The notes: generated from the sequence alone by a model not told the origin. A stretch of DNA of 14,843 bases from an uncultured Oscillospiraceae bacterium (GCA_910585265.1 CAJUCA010000065.1:1-14843); one strand, 5' to 3'; shown: positions 8,177 to 14,711, counted from the stretch's first letter. A program made the numbers and translations.

Positions 8177-8863
8177 TCATTCAAACAGCACTTTGGCCAC
8201 CTCGCCCGCCAGCGCGCCGCGCTGGAGCCGGATCAGGGTGTCAAAGGTGCAGTTGACCTCTACCGCTCCGTCGGAGAGGATGAAGCCGCCGTCCATGGGG
8301 CGGGTCTCCTCCGCCAGGGTGAGCATGGCGGTGCCGTTCAGCACGGCGGACGCGCCAGCCACCACCTTGTCCAGGAGGGCCCCGGCCTTGGAGCTGGTGA
8401 CCTCGCCGGGCAGCTTGGGGGCCACGGCCTCGGCCAGCTTCTTGTTGGCCGCCACCACCACCGCCTTGCCCACCTGGGCCCGGTGGCTGGGGGAGAAGAT
8501 CAGCTTCTCCTTCCCGGTGGTGGACGCCTGGACGGCCAGATCGGCCAGCAGATCCACGTACTGGTCGGTGGGCAGGGCCAGCAGCTTCTTGTGAGCCAGC
8601 TGGAACGCCTCCTCAATGACCTCCTGCTTGGCCGCCAGCACCGCCTTGCGGCACTCCATCTGGGCGGTGGACGCCATGCGGTCCTCCCGCTCCGCGGCGG
8701 CTTTCCGGCCCTGGGCCAGAACCTCGTCCCCGGCGGCCTTGGCCTCCGCCTGGGCCTGGGCGGTGATCTCCGCGGCCTTGGCCTTGGCCTCCGCCAGAAT
8801 GGCGTCGATCTCCTTCTGGCTGTCCTCCTGGATGCGCGCGGTAATCTTTTCAATTCCGTTCAT
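8177..8863 (-). CDS. ntpE: V-type ATP synthase/ATPase subunit E
   Basis: 228 residues. Subunit E pairs with the small G-type subunit to form the peripheral stalk that holds the head still while the rotor turns. The first 100 or so residues are a long charged helix (QEDSQKEIDAILAEAKAKAA and onwards); the C-terminal part is a small globular domain ending IRLQRGALAGEVAKVLFE. Length is slightly above the usual 200 or so because of the helix. ATG at 8863; the upstream GGAAAGGCGG is about 11 nt away, a rather weak arrangement compared with ntpK. It lies 47 bp after ntpK. The Ala/Glu-rich helix gives poor family matches in general, so gene order is part of the identification. Confidence 0.93.
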   Translation of the reverse strand: MNGIEKITARIQEDSQKEIDAILAEAKAKAAEITAQAQAEAKAAGDEVLAQGRKAAAEREDRMASTAQMECRKAVLAAKQEVIEEAFQLAHKKLLALPTDQYVDLLADLAVQASTTGKEKLIFSPSHRAQVGKAVVVAANKKLAEAVAPKLPGEVTSSKAGALLDKVVAGASAVLNGTAMLTLAEETRPMDGGFILSDGAVEVNCTFDTLIRLQRGALAGEVAKVLFE

Positions 8864-8910
8864 ATGTTTGGTTTACCGCCTTTCCTTGCTTGTTTGGTAT
8901 AAGCCCATGC

Positions 8911-9396
8911 TTACCCCGCGTTCATGACCAGCAGGATGGACGCCAGCAGGGACAGGATGGCGTAGAACTCCACGATACCGCACAGGATGATGCCCTTGGT
9001 GGACTCCTCGGGACGCTTGGCCACGATGTTCACGGAGGAGGCGGCCACCCGGCCCTGGGCGATGGCGGACAGCAGGCCGCCGAAGGCGATGGGCATACAG
9101 GCGGCGAAGTAGGCCATGCCCTGCTGGACGGTGCTCACGGGGCTGCCGCCGAACACGCCGACGTTCAGCATCACCATGAACCACGCCACCAGGCCGTACA
9201 GGCCCTGGGTGCCGGGGAGCACCTGGAGGATCAGGCACTTGGAGAAGTTCTCGGGGGACTCGGACACCACGCCGGTGGCCGCTTCGCCGGCCATGCCGGT
9301 GCCCTTGGCGGAGCCTACGCAGCACATGGCCACCGCGATGGCGGAGCCGAGGAAGGCCAGGGCCTGGCCGTCAAAGAAATTGAAGAATGCTTCCAT
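8911..9396 (-). CDS. ntpK: V-type ATPase subunit K, duplicated 16-kDa proteolipid (rotor ring)
   Basis: 161 residues with four membrane helices arising from two tandem hairpins, as in E. hirae NtpK (156 aa). These subunits form the ion-carrying ring. The first hairpin contains LPGTQGLYG (60-68); the second contains AIAQGRVAAS (111-120) and GIVEFYAIL (140-148). Residues equivalent to the Na+ ligands described for E. hirae are present: L60, T63, Q64, Q114 and the essential E143. I therefore infer Na+ rather than H+ transport. The ATG comes 1 bp after the stop of ntpI and has the best ribosome site in the operon, AAGGAGG at 9 nt. This suits a subunit needed in about ten copies. Confidence 0.96.
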   Translation of the reverse strand: MEAFFNFFDGQALAFLGSAIAVAMCCVGSAKGTGMAGEAATGVVSESPENFSKCLILQVLPGTQGLYGLVAWFMVMLNVGVFGGSPVSTVQQGMAYFAACMPIAFGGLLSAIAQGRVAASSVNIVAKRPEESTKGIILCGIVEFYAILSLLASILLVMNAG

Positions 9397-9397
9397 G

Positions 9398-11362
9398 TTA
9401 ATTTTCCTCCTTAATAATATCTACATATTTTGTGTTGACCGACAAAGGCTGGTAGGGCTTGCCGCCCTCCTCATAAAACCGTCCGAAGAACTCCAGGCAT
9501 TGCAGGCGGAGATCGTGGACGTACGCGCCCAGAACGCACAGCGCGAAGTTGAGCAGATTGCCCAGCAGGGAGATCACGATGAACACCGGGACGATGCCCG
9601 TGGTCGCGCCCAGGGTGTTGAACACCGAGGCGATGACGCTGCCGGACAGCATCAGTGCCATGATCCGGACATAGGAGAGGGCGTCACTGAAGAATCCGGT
9701 GACGCCGTTATAGACGATGCCCACAAGGCTGGTGAACTTGCCGAAGCCCTTGGCCTTCCGGGTGCCGCCCAGGGCCAGCATCAGGCCGCCCGCGATGAGC
9801 ATACCCAGGCCCACGGTGCCGAACACCGGGGGCAGGACCGCCAGCATGGAGCCGCACAGCCACACCACCAGCCCCGCCAGGATGATCCACCAGGTGATCT
9901 CGTCGAACAGGGCATCCAGGAAGCAGCCCTTCTTGGTCTTGTGGCAGACGCTGACGGCCATGCCGGTGAGAATCTGGACAAAGCCCAGAGCCACCGAGCC
10001 CACCATGATGGCCAGCGTGTCGTTCATGGGGGAGAACAGGGCCGGCATGGTGAAGGTAATTCCCATCAGGCCCAGAAGCTGGGGGATGAAGTCCCCGAAG
10101 AAGCCGCCGGTGAGCGCGCCTACGATGAATGTGCTGATGCCGCACCAAAAGAACATCTCCATAAAGTAGGGGTTCTTGGGTCTGGCCTTTTTCAGGTACA
10201 CCCCGGTGCCCAGCACGATGAGCAGGCCGTAGGCCATGTCCGCCATCATCAGCCCGAAAATCACGATGAAGAAGGGGGCCATCAGGGGGTTGGCGTCCAC
10301 GCCGTCATAGGCGGGCAGGGAGTACATCTCCGTGATGGTGTTCATGGAGCGGGTGATCGCGTTGTTTTTCAGCTTGACGGGCACCTCGGGGTACTCCTCG
10401 GGGGCGGGGTCGGCGGTCTCCAGAGCGCAGGTGAAGCCGCCCAGCAGCTGGGCCAGCTCCCCCTCCTTGTCGGCGGGCACCCAGCCCTCCAGCAGGAAGG
10501 CCGCGTCGGTGTCGATGAGCCGGGCCTTGTTCTCCTCCCGGGCGATCTCCTGGGAGGCCCGGTCGGCGCACAGCCGCAGAAGCTCCCGTTTCTCCCCTTG
10601 GGCGGCCAGACGGGACTTGTGCTCCGCCGCCTGCCGCTCCAGGGCGGCGATCCGGTTGTCCAGCTGGCGGATGTTGTCCGCCGCCGTCCCGTGCCAGCCC
10701 CGCAGGGTCACCCGGGAGAAGCCGAAGGGCCGCATGGCCTCCGTACAGGCGGACAGCGCGGAATTGTGGCAGATCAGCAGGAAGTACTGCAGCTCCCGGT
10801 CGCTGCCCGCGGGGAACAGCTGGGCCTCCTGGGCGGCCTGCCCCACCGCCGCCTCCAGGGAGGCGAACTCCACCTTGGAGGGCGCGGAGCAGAACAGGAT
10901 CTCCACCGTGCCGTCCCCCTCGGTCTCCAGGGCCACGTCCAGGGGCACCCAGGGCTCCAGGGACGCCTTCTGGCTCTGGAGCTTGGCCTGCTCCGCGACG
11001 CAGGCGGCCAGGGCGCGCTCCCCGTCGGCGATCTGCCAGGCGGCGGCCAGTCCCTCGCCGTATACCCGGTCGTCAAAGAGCTGCTGCTCCGTCAGGGTGG
11101 GGCGGGGGGAGAGCAGGCCGTCCTTGGCGGGGGCGTACCTGCGCAGGGTTTCCAGGGCGGCGTCGATGGTCTGCCGGTCCTCCCGGGCCTTGGCCAGGCC
11201 CGCGCCCTCCGGCTTGGCCAGGGCGGACCACTCCGGGTCGGACAGGTCGATGGCCGGCTCCCGTATCGCCACGCAGCCCAGGCTTTGCAGGGGACGAAGC
11301 AGCCGCTCCCGGTCGGCTTGAAGGCCCAGCAGGCGCAGCTTTTTCATTTTGACTATTGCCAT
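9398..11362 (-). CDS. ntpI: V-type ATP synthase/ATPase subunit I (a subunit, ion channel stator)
   Basis: 654 residues, near the 660 of NtpI. The N-terminal half (to about 330) is the cytoplasmic dumbbell with long helices; the C-terminal half has seven to eight membrane helices forming the ion half-channels. FFIVIFGLMMADMAYGLL opens the membrane part. SDALSYVRIMAL carries the conserved arginine (Arg566) facing the proteolipid glutamate, and HDLRLQCLEFFGRFYE carries the second conserved arginine (Arg619). The start chosen is ATG at 11362 (AIVKMKKLRLLGL), because family members begin like this and AGGGA lies 9 nt upstream. An upstream in-frame extension to 11443 only reads through ntpF. Start and ntpF stop overlap by one base (TGATG), indicating coupling. 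Confidence 0.96.
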   Translation of the reverse strand: MAIVKMKKLRLLGLQADRERLLRPLQSLGCVAIREPAIDLSDPEWSALAKPEGAGLAKAREDRQTIDAALETLRRYAPAKDGLLSPRPTLTEQQLFDDRVYGEGLAAAWQIADGERALAACVAEQAKLQSQKASLEPWVPLDVALETEGDGTVEILFCSAPSKVEFASLEAAVGQAAQEAQLFPAGSDRELQYFLLICHNSALSACTEAMRPFGFSRVTLRGWHGTAADNIRQLDNRIAALERQAAEHKSRLAAQGEKRELLRLCADRASQEIAREENKARLIDTDAAFLLEGWVPADKEGELAQLLGGFTCALETADPAPEEYPEVPVKLKNNAITRSMNTITEMYSLPAYDGVDANPLMAPFFIVIFGLMMADMAYGLLIVLGTGVYLKKARPKNPYFMEMFFWCGISTFIVGALTGGFFGDFIPQLLGLMGITFTMPALFSPMNDTLAIMVGSVALGFVQILTGMAVSVCHKTKKGCFLDALFDEITWWIILAGLVVWLCGSMLAVLPPVFGTVGLGMLIAGGLMLALGGTRKAKGFGKFTSLVGIVYNGVTGFFSDALSYVRIMALMLSGSVIASVFNTLGATTGIVPVFIVISLLGNLLNFALCVLGAYVHDLRLQCLEFFGRFYEEGGKPYQPLSVNTKYVDIIKEEN

Positions 11363-11676
11363 CAGCTGTTCCCTACCCTTCCAACAATCAGGCCGGCGGC
11401 CTGCTCCAGGCGGCCCCGCGCGGCCTGCTTCAGCGACTCGCATTGGGCTGCGCTGTCGCCCAGGGTCTGGGCAGAGTGCTCTCCCGCCCTGGCCTCGGCC
11501 TCGGCCAGCATGGCCTTCACCGTTTCCTCGGCCTGGGCCCTGGCGTCAGCCACAAGCTGCCGTCCGGCGCGCTCGGCCTCCGCCACGATGCGCTTGGCCT
11601 CGTCGGCGGCCCGGGCCTTCTGCTCACGGACGGCCTGCTCCGCGCCGGTGATCGTTTGGATGGCCTCTAAAGACAT
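11362..11676 (-). CDS. ntpF: V-type ATPase subunit G-like (NtpF), peripheral stalk coiled coil
   Basis: 104 residues, almost entirely one charged Ala/Glu/Arg-rich helix (AVREQKARAADEAKRIVAEA and onwards) and no membrane segment. This is the pattern of NtpF, called subunit G or H in other V/A-ATPases, which pairs with NtpE in the stator stalk. Sequence alone could fit many coiled coils; first place in the operon directly before ntpI, exactly as in ntpFIKECGABD, makes the call. ATG at 11676 with AGGTGAGG 5 nt upstream. The nearest upstream sequence carries a candidate operon promoter. Confidence 0.9.
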   Translation of the reverse strand: MSLEAIQTITGAEQAVREQKARAADEAKRIVAEAERAGRQLVADARAQAEETVKAMLAEAEARAGEHSAQTLGDSAAQCESLKQAARGRLEQAAGLIVGRVGNS

Positions 11677-11743
11677 GATTCCTCACCTCTTTCACTTTGT
11701 GGGAGCTAAAAAGGGATATTTGCCGCACTCCCATATGAAGTTG

Positions 11744-11772
11744 ATTTTACCACTTCTTCCCGAAAACCGCAA
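11744..11772 (-). promoter_or_regulatory. Candidate promoter of the V-ATPase operon
   Basis: On the minus strand TTGCGG (11772-11767) and TAAAAT (11749-11744) are 17 bp apart. The -10 is good (5/6), the -35 only fair (3/6). Transcription would start near 11737, giving a leader of about 60 nt before ntpF. It lies between the terminator of the preceding unit and the first ATPase gene, where the operon promoter must be unless it is driven by read-through. Confidence 0.5.
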
Positions 11773-11775
11773 GCC

Positions 11776-11789
11776 TTTTCCTTGGAAAA
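11776..11789. promoter_or_regulatory. Inverted repeat next to the V-ATPase promoter, possible protein-binding site
   Basis: TTTTCC and GGAAAA form 6-bp arms around a 2-bp centre, only 3 bp upstream of the candidate -35 box. The two-base centre is too short for an RNA hairpin loop, so a DNA-binding site is the more natural reading. With AT-rich DNA a chance origin is possible. Confidence 0.25.
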
Positions 11790-11836
11790 TGAACATCAGG
11801 TCCCGGTATGTCAGACAAATATCCAAAGAATGGAAT

Positions 11837-11874
11837 AAAAAACGTCCCCCCTTCCCAAAAAAAGCGGGGACGTT
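11837..11874 (-). terminator. Terminator of the DUF4015/TIM-barrel unit
   Basis: On the minus strand AACGTCCCC (11874-11866) pairs with GGGGACGTT (11849-11841), a 9-bp stem with a 16-nt T-rich loop, followed by TTTT at 11840-11837. It begins 25 bp after the stop codon of the TIM-barrel gene. It separates this unit from the V-ATPase operon transcribed in the same direction. Confidence 0.85.
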
Positions 11875-11898
11875 CCGGTTTTGATTGTCCGGCGGGGC

Positions 11899-12606
11899 TT
11901 ACCGCTCCGCCGCGGGCTCCACGTCCAGCTCCCGGCGGTAGCGGGCCATGGACTGGGCGAACAGCTCCCCGTTGGTGGGAGGCGTATAGGTGATGGCGTT
12001 GGCCCCGGCGCGGATGGTCTCCAGGATGGTGTCGTCGGTGGGACCTCCGGTGGCGATGATGGGCACATCGGGGAACTGCTCCCGCACCTGCCGGACGATG
12101 GCGGGGGTGTGCTGTGCCCCGGAGATGTTCAGGATATCCGCCCCCGCCGCCAGCCGCGCCGCCACGTCCGTCTTTTCCGACACCACGGTAACCACCACGG
12201 GTATGTCCAGCACCTGCTTGAGCAGGTGGATGATCTCGTTGCTGGTGGGGGCGTTCACCACCACGCCGAAGGCCCCCTCGTGCTCCGCGTCGTTGGCCAG
12301 GTTCAGCACCCTTGGCCCCCGGGTGACGCCGCCCCCCACCCCGGCGAATACCGGCATATCCGCCGCCTGCATCACGGCGCGGTGGATGGCGGGCTGGGGG
12401 GTGAAGGGGTAGACGGCGATGACGGCATCGGCGTTGATGTTGCGGATGATGGCCACGTCGGTGGTGAAGGCCAGGGACTTGATCCGCCGCCCGAACACCC
12501 GGATGCCGGAGCACTCGGAGATGCAGGTGGGGATCTTGATCATGTGGCTGCGCAGGGTGCCGTCGTACTCCGGCACCGCCTTCCGAACCCGCAGTTCAGT
12601 TGACAT
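11899..12606 (-). CDS. TIM-barrel protein of unknown function (often labelled hydrolase in relatives)
   Basis: 235 residues, no signal peptide or membrane segment, so cytoplasmic. Regular beta/alpha repeats fit a (beta/alpha)8 barrel: SLAFTTDVAII, DAVIAVYPFTP, MPVFAGVGGGVT (84-95), GAFGVVVNAPTSNE, IPVVVTVVSEKTD and DILNISGAQHTP. The final strands VPIIATGGPTDDT (182-194) and AGANAITYTPPTNGEL resemble the phosphate-binding end of IMP dehydrogenase/ThiG-like barrels, but I cannot assign a reaction. The N-terminal stretch HMIKIPTCISECSGIRVFGR with two cysteines (28, 32) looks distinctive and well defined. The start chosen is ATG at 12606, with GGAAGGAGG about 7 nt upstream; a longer frame further upstream runs through the neighbouring gene and is not real. 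It follows the glycosidase-like gene by 41 bp and shares its terminator. Confidence 0.85.
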   Translation of the reverse strand: MSTELRVRKAVPEYDGTLRSHMIKIPTCISECSGIRVFGRRIKSLAFTTDVAIIRNINADAVIAVYPFTPQPAIHRAVMQAADMPVFAGVGGGVTRGPRVLNLANDAEHEGAFGVVVNAPTSNEIIHLLKQVLDIPVVVTVVSEKTDVAARLAAGADILNISGAQHTPAIVRQVREQFPDVPIIATGGPTDDTILETIRAGANAITYTPPTNGELFAQSMARYRRELDVEPAAER

Positions 12607-12647
12607 GGGCCCCTCCTTCCATCGTATATCCAGGTCTGATCCAGGGA

Positions 12648-13733
12648 TCAGCGGTACCAGCTTCCCTCCTGGCCCCCGGCGTCGGGGGGGACGATCCGGG
12701 CAGCGGGATTGTCCAGCCCGGCGGCGGTGAGAAGGGCCTCGTAGTGCGCCGGGTCCACCCGTTTGTCCAGCCACACCCGGCCCGCGCCCTGGGCCAGCAC
12801 CCCGGCGGTGAGGCCGCTGTAGACCTCCTCCCCGGGCAAAAGCGTCTCGTAGACGTACACCGACAGGGCGGTGTCCCGCTCCCGCAGCTCCCCGGACAGC
12901 CGGGCGAGGAGGGCGGACACCGGAACGGTGCGGTCCTCCGGGCGGTTGTCGCCGGTGGCCAGCACGTGTACCTCGCCCTCCCAGGGGTAGCCCACGTCGT
13001 CCAGCAGGATCTCGTCGAAGCCCATGTCCGCCAGCTCCAGGCACAGGGCGGAGATATAGTCCGCCGCCTTCTGGTCGGCGGGACTGCTCCAGCACACGCC
13101 CCGCCTGTCATACCAGATCTTGCCCTTCTTGGTCAGCAGGGAGCCGATCCGCCCGTTGGACATGGCGGGGTCCCGGAAGCAGTGCACCCGGGCCACCAGA
13201 TACAGCCCGCCGTCCTGGGCCAGCTCCTGCACGGCCTGGGCGGTTTTGCCGTCGGCAGCCCCGGTGTGCAGGGCGGCGGCCAGCTCCGTGGCGGACTGCC
13301 ACGCCAGCTTGCCGTTGATCCCCTTCATCTCCACCACGAGGGCGTTGGCCCCGGCGTTGGCGGCCTTCTGGGCCGCGGAGCCGTCCCGCAGCTGGGCGGT
13401 GGTGACGGTGACCGCCCGGATGGGATCGTACTGGGGCTCCGGGGTGGGGGTGGGGGTAGGCTCCGCGGTGGGCTCCACCGTCACCACCACGTCCTCCGTC
13501 TCAATGACCACCGGATCGCTGGGGATGGGGGGCTGGGTGGGGTCCCGCCGCCAGGGCCAGTCGATCTCCATTCCGGTGGGCGTATATTTAATGTAGTCGC
13601 CCATGAATACCATGAAGGCGATGCCCGCCAGCAGCAGCACCGCCAGCAGTACAATGATAAAGAGCAGCACCGGGCGGGCACCGCTGCGCCCCCGGTATTC
13701 CTGGTAACCGTTCCGGTTTCTCCGTCCAGCCAT
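12648..13733 (-). CDS. Membrane-anchored putative glycoside hydrolase (DUF4015-like barrel)
   Basis: 361 residues. A basic N-terminus (MAGRRNRNGYQEYRGRSGAR) leads into one membrane helix (21-45). Then comes a low-complexity Pro/Thr/Glu spacer with EPTAEPTPTPTPEP (87-100), and a barrel domain to the end. The barrel resembles DUF4015/putative glycosyl hydrolase proteins. ANALVVEMKG (129-138) corresponds to strand 1, LYLVARVHCFRDPAMS (177-192) to strand 2, and MGFDEILLDDVGYP (237-250) to the block usually written GFDEIxFDYxRFP, with Asp245 the likely catalytic-type acid. A type II orientation would put the barrel outside the membrane, near the cell wall; that is an inference. ATG at 13733 with GGAGG 8 nt upstream. 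First gene of a two-gene unit with the TIM-barrel protein. Substrate and true activity are unknown. Confidence 0.82.
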   Translation of the reverse strand: MAGRRNRNGYQEYRGRSGARPVLLFIIVLLAVLLLAGIAFMVFMGDYIKYTPTGMEIDWPWRRDPTQPPIPSDPVVIETEDVVVTVEPTAEPTPTPTPEPQYDPIRAVTVTTAQLRDGSAAQKAANAGANALVVEMKGINGKLAWQSATELAAALHTGAADGKTAQAVQELAQDGGLYLVARVHCFRDPAMSNGRIGSLLTKKGKIWYDRRGVCWSSPADQKAADYISALCLELADMGFDEILLDDVGYPWEGEVHVLATGDNRPEDRTVPVSALLARLSGELRERDTALSVYVYETLLPGEEVYSGLTAGVLAQGAGRVWLDKRVDPAHYEALLTAAGLDNPAARIVPPDAGGQEGSWYR

Positions 13734-13806
13734 GTATGTTTCCTCCCCAGCGGCTGTATGATTGCAATAGGCTCCCGTTTGGGGGCCTTATGATGTTCCA
13801 GCTTGT

Positions 13807-13836
13807 ATCATACCACAGCGGCGGGAAAGATTCCAA
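13807..13836 (-). promoter_or_regulatory. Promoter of the DUF4015/TIM-barrel unit
   Basis: On the minus strand TTGGAA (13836-13831) and TATGAT (13812-13807) are 18 bp apart, matching 4/6 and 5/6 of the sigma-A consensus. Transcription from about 13800 gives a leader of roughly 65 nt. In that leader GGCTCCC (13770-13776) and GGGGGCC (13781-13787) can form a 7-bp stem with a 4-nt loop, without a T run. Confidence 0.55.
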
Positions 13837-13910
13837 CAGAAATTTTTTGTTTTTTTATTAAAATATTGTAAATGCCGTGCCGGGCCTCCGGGGCGGTTTG
13901 ACTAACGGAA

Positions 13911-14165
13911 CTAATGTACCATCCACTGGGTCATGAGGAGCAGGGCGAACCCCGGCAGGCCCAGGGCACCCAGGATCACGCTGTTGATCAGGTTGACCCC
14001 CAGGCTCACCCCCAGCAGGCCCCCCAGCCCCTGGAACAGCCAGAGGAACACCAGCCCCAGCCCGGAGCGCACCGCCAGACGGCACAACGCCCCCAAGGGG
14101 CGGCGGAACAGGGCCAGCGCGGCCAGAGCCGCCCCCGCCGCCGCCCACCAGCCCCAGCCGGTCAT
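13911..14165 (-). CDS. bofA: Pro-sigmaK processing inhibitor BofA family protein
   Basis: 84 residues, normal for BofA, with two to three membrane segments (about 5-20, 34-50 and 62-80). The diagnostic C-terminal block GVSLGVNLINSVILGALGLPG (52-72) is clear. In Bacillus, BofA in the outer forespore membrane holds the SpoIVFB protease inactive until pro-sigmaK is to be cut. Clostridial copies may have related or other roles. ATG at 14165 with AGGAGG 7 nt upstream; it overlaps the DUF2508 stop codon by 4 bp (ATGA), so the two are translated together. B. subtilis has the same yaaL-bofA neighbourhood. No convincing T-run terminator was seen downstream, only a GC-rich stretch followed by AT-rich DNA at 13840-13870. 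Confidence 0.9.
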   Translation of the reverse strand: MTGWGWWAAAGAALAALALFRRPLGALCRLAVRSGLGLVFLWLFQGLGGLLGVSLGVNLINSVILGALGLPGFALLLMTQWMVH

Positions 14166-14404
14166 CCGGCGTCCTCCTGGGCGTCCAGCTGCTTCATCTG
14201 CCGGACGTAGTAGGAGTAACGGCTTTGCAGGGCGTTGATCTCGTAGACGCAGGCGTCCACCAGATCGGGGTCGCTGTAGAAATTGAACTGGGCGTAGGCG
14301 TGGTTGAGCTGGGTGCGGGTGGCCCGCATCCCCTCCATAAGCTGCCTGCGCTCCTCCTCCCGGGCCGCCGCCTGGCGGCGGCTGGTGCGGATGGCTTGTG
14401 CCAT
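14162..14404 (-). CDS. DUF2508 (YaaL-like) family protein
   Basis: 80 residues from the ATG at 14404; a GTG three codons upstream (14413) is also possible. The ATG is preferred for its AGGAAGG about 8 nt upstream. Small, highly charged and helical (RRQAAAREEERRQLMEGMRA), with the family core YAQFNFYSDPDLVDACVYEI and a helix ending RYSYYVRQMKQ. Function unknown. In B. subtilis yaaL lies between recR and bofA. Here it is coupled to bofA by a 4-bp overlap, but a divergent tRNA gene, not recR, lies upstream. It is a candidate spore-related or housekeeping partner of bofA by context only. Confidence 0.87.
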   Translation of the reverse strand: MAQAIRTSRRQAAAREEERRQLMEGMRATRTQLNHAYAQFNFYSDPDLVDACVYEINALQSRYSYYVRQMKQLDAQEDAG

Positions 14405-14495
14405 AGGCTTCACCTTCCTTTCCTTACCAAAACTCTATGTACAGTCTGGACAATTATTCCAAATCCTATACGGCAAAGAAATTTTCCGTACCCCC

Positions 14496-14524
14496 TTGAC
14501 AAACAGCCAAATTCTTGCTACAAT
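14496..14524 (+). promoter_or_regulatory. Strong promoter of tRNA-Gly
   Basis: Perfect TTGACA at 14496-14501, 17-bp spacer, and TACAAT at 14519-14524 (5/6). The predicted start near 14531 is only about 7 nt before the mature tRNA. This is the closest match to a sigma-A promoter in the window, as usual for stable RNA genes. The DUF2508 gene runs the other way from this region. Confidence 0.85.
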
Positions 14525-14537
14525 CCCTTTTGTCGCT

Positions 14538-14613
14538 GCGAGTGTAGCTCATCTGGTAGAGCGCCACCTTGCCAAGGTGGAGGTAGCGAGTTCGAGCCTC
14601 GTCACTCGCTCCA
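14538..14613 (+). tRNA. tRNA-Gly (anticodon GCC)
   Basis: 76 nt with a full cloverleaf and encoded CCA. The acceptor stem is GCGAGTG/CACTCGC. The D stem is GCTC/GAGC, and the anticodon stem CCACC/GGTGG holds loop TTGCCAA with anticodon GCC. The variable loop has 5 nt, and the T stem GCGAG/CTCGT (one G:T) encloses TTCGAGC. It decodes GGC and GGU glycine codons. It is flanked by its own promoter and terminator as a single-gene unit. Confidence 0.97.
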
Positions 14614-14621
14614 CGTGAAAT

Positions 14622-14659
14622 AGGAGGATACCTGATCAGGTATCCTCCTGTTTTCGTTT
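14622..14659 (+). terminator. Terminator of tRNA-Gly
   Basis: A perfect 28-nt palindrome (14622-14649, half-site AGGAGGATACCTGA) is followed by GTTTTCGTTT. It begins 8 nt after the CCA end of the tRNA. The fully symmetric stem means a few central bases must open to form the loop. Confidence 0.85.
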
Positions 14660-14687
14660 GGCGCGGTAGAACCCGCTGCCTCCACCT

Positions 14688-14711
14688 ATCAGCGCGGAGT
14701 GCCGCGCTGAT
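14688..14711. repeat. Tight hairpin 1 between the tRNA and its partial copy
   Basis: ATCAGCGCGG (14688-14697) and CCGCGCTGAT (14702-14711) form a perfect 10-bp stem with a 4-nt AGTG loop. There is no T run after it, so it is not a standard terminator. The sequence between the tRNA terminator and the partial tRNA copy holds no gene I can support. Confidence 0.6.

Noticed and set aside
11363..11443. 27-codon N-terminal extension of ntpI
   Set aside because: It overlaps ntpF coding sequence and has no family similarity. The ATG at 11362 fits known subunit I starts and has its own ribosome site.
9116..11884. 922-codon plus-strand open frame antisense to ntpI and ntpF
   Set aside because: Same reason: opposite well-conserved genes, with composition typical of a reverse-strand artefact and no recognisable fold.
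11899..13095. Longer 398-codon version of the TIM-barrel gene
   Set aside because: The extra N-terminal part is an out-of-frame reading of the DUF4015-like gene. The ATG at 12606 has a proper ribosome site and matches where the conserved protein begins.
13840..13900. Possible terminator after bofA
   Set aside because: The GC-rich stretch gives only a short imperfect stem, and on the minus strand the following AT-rich DNA has A runs rather than a T run.
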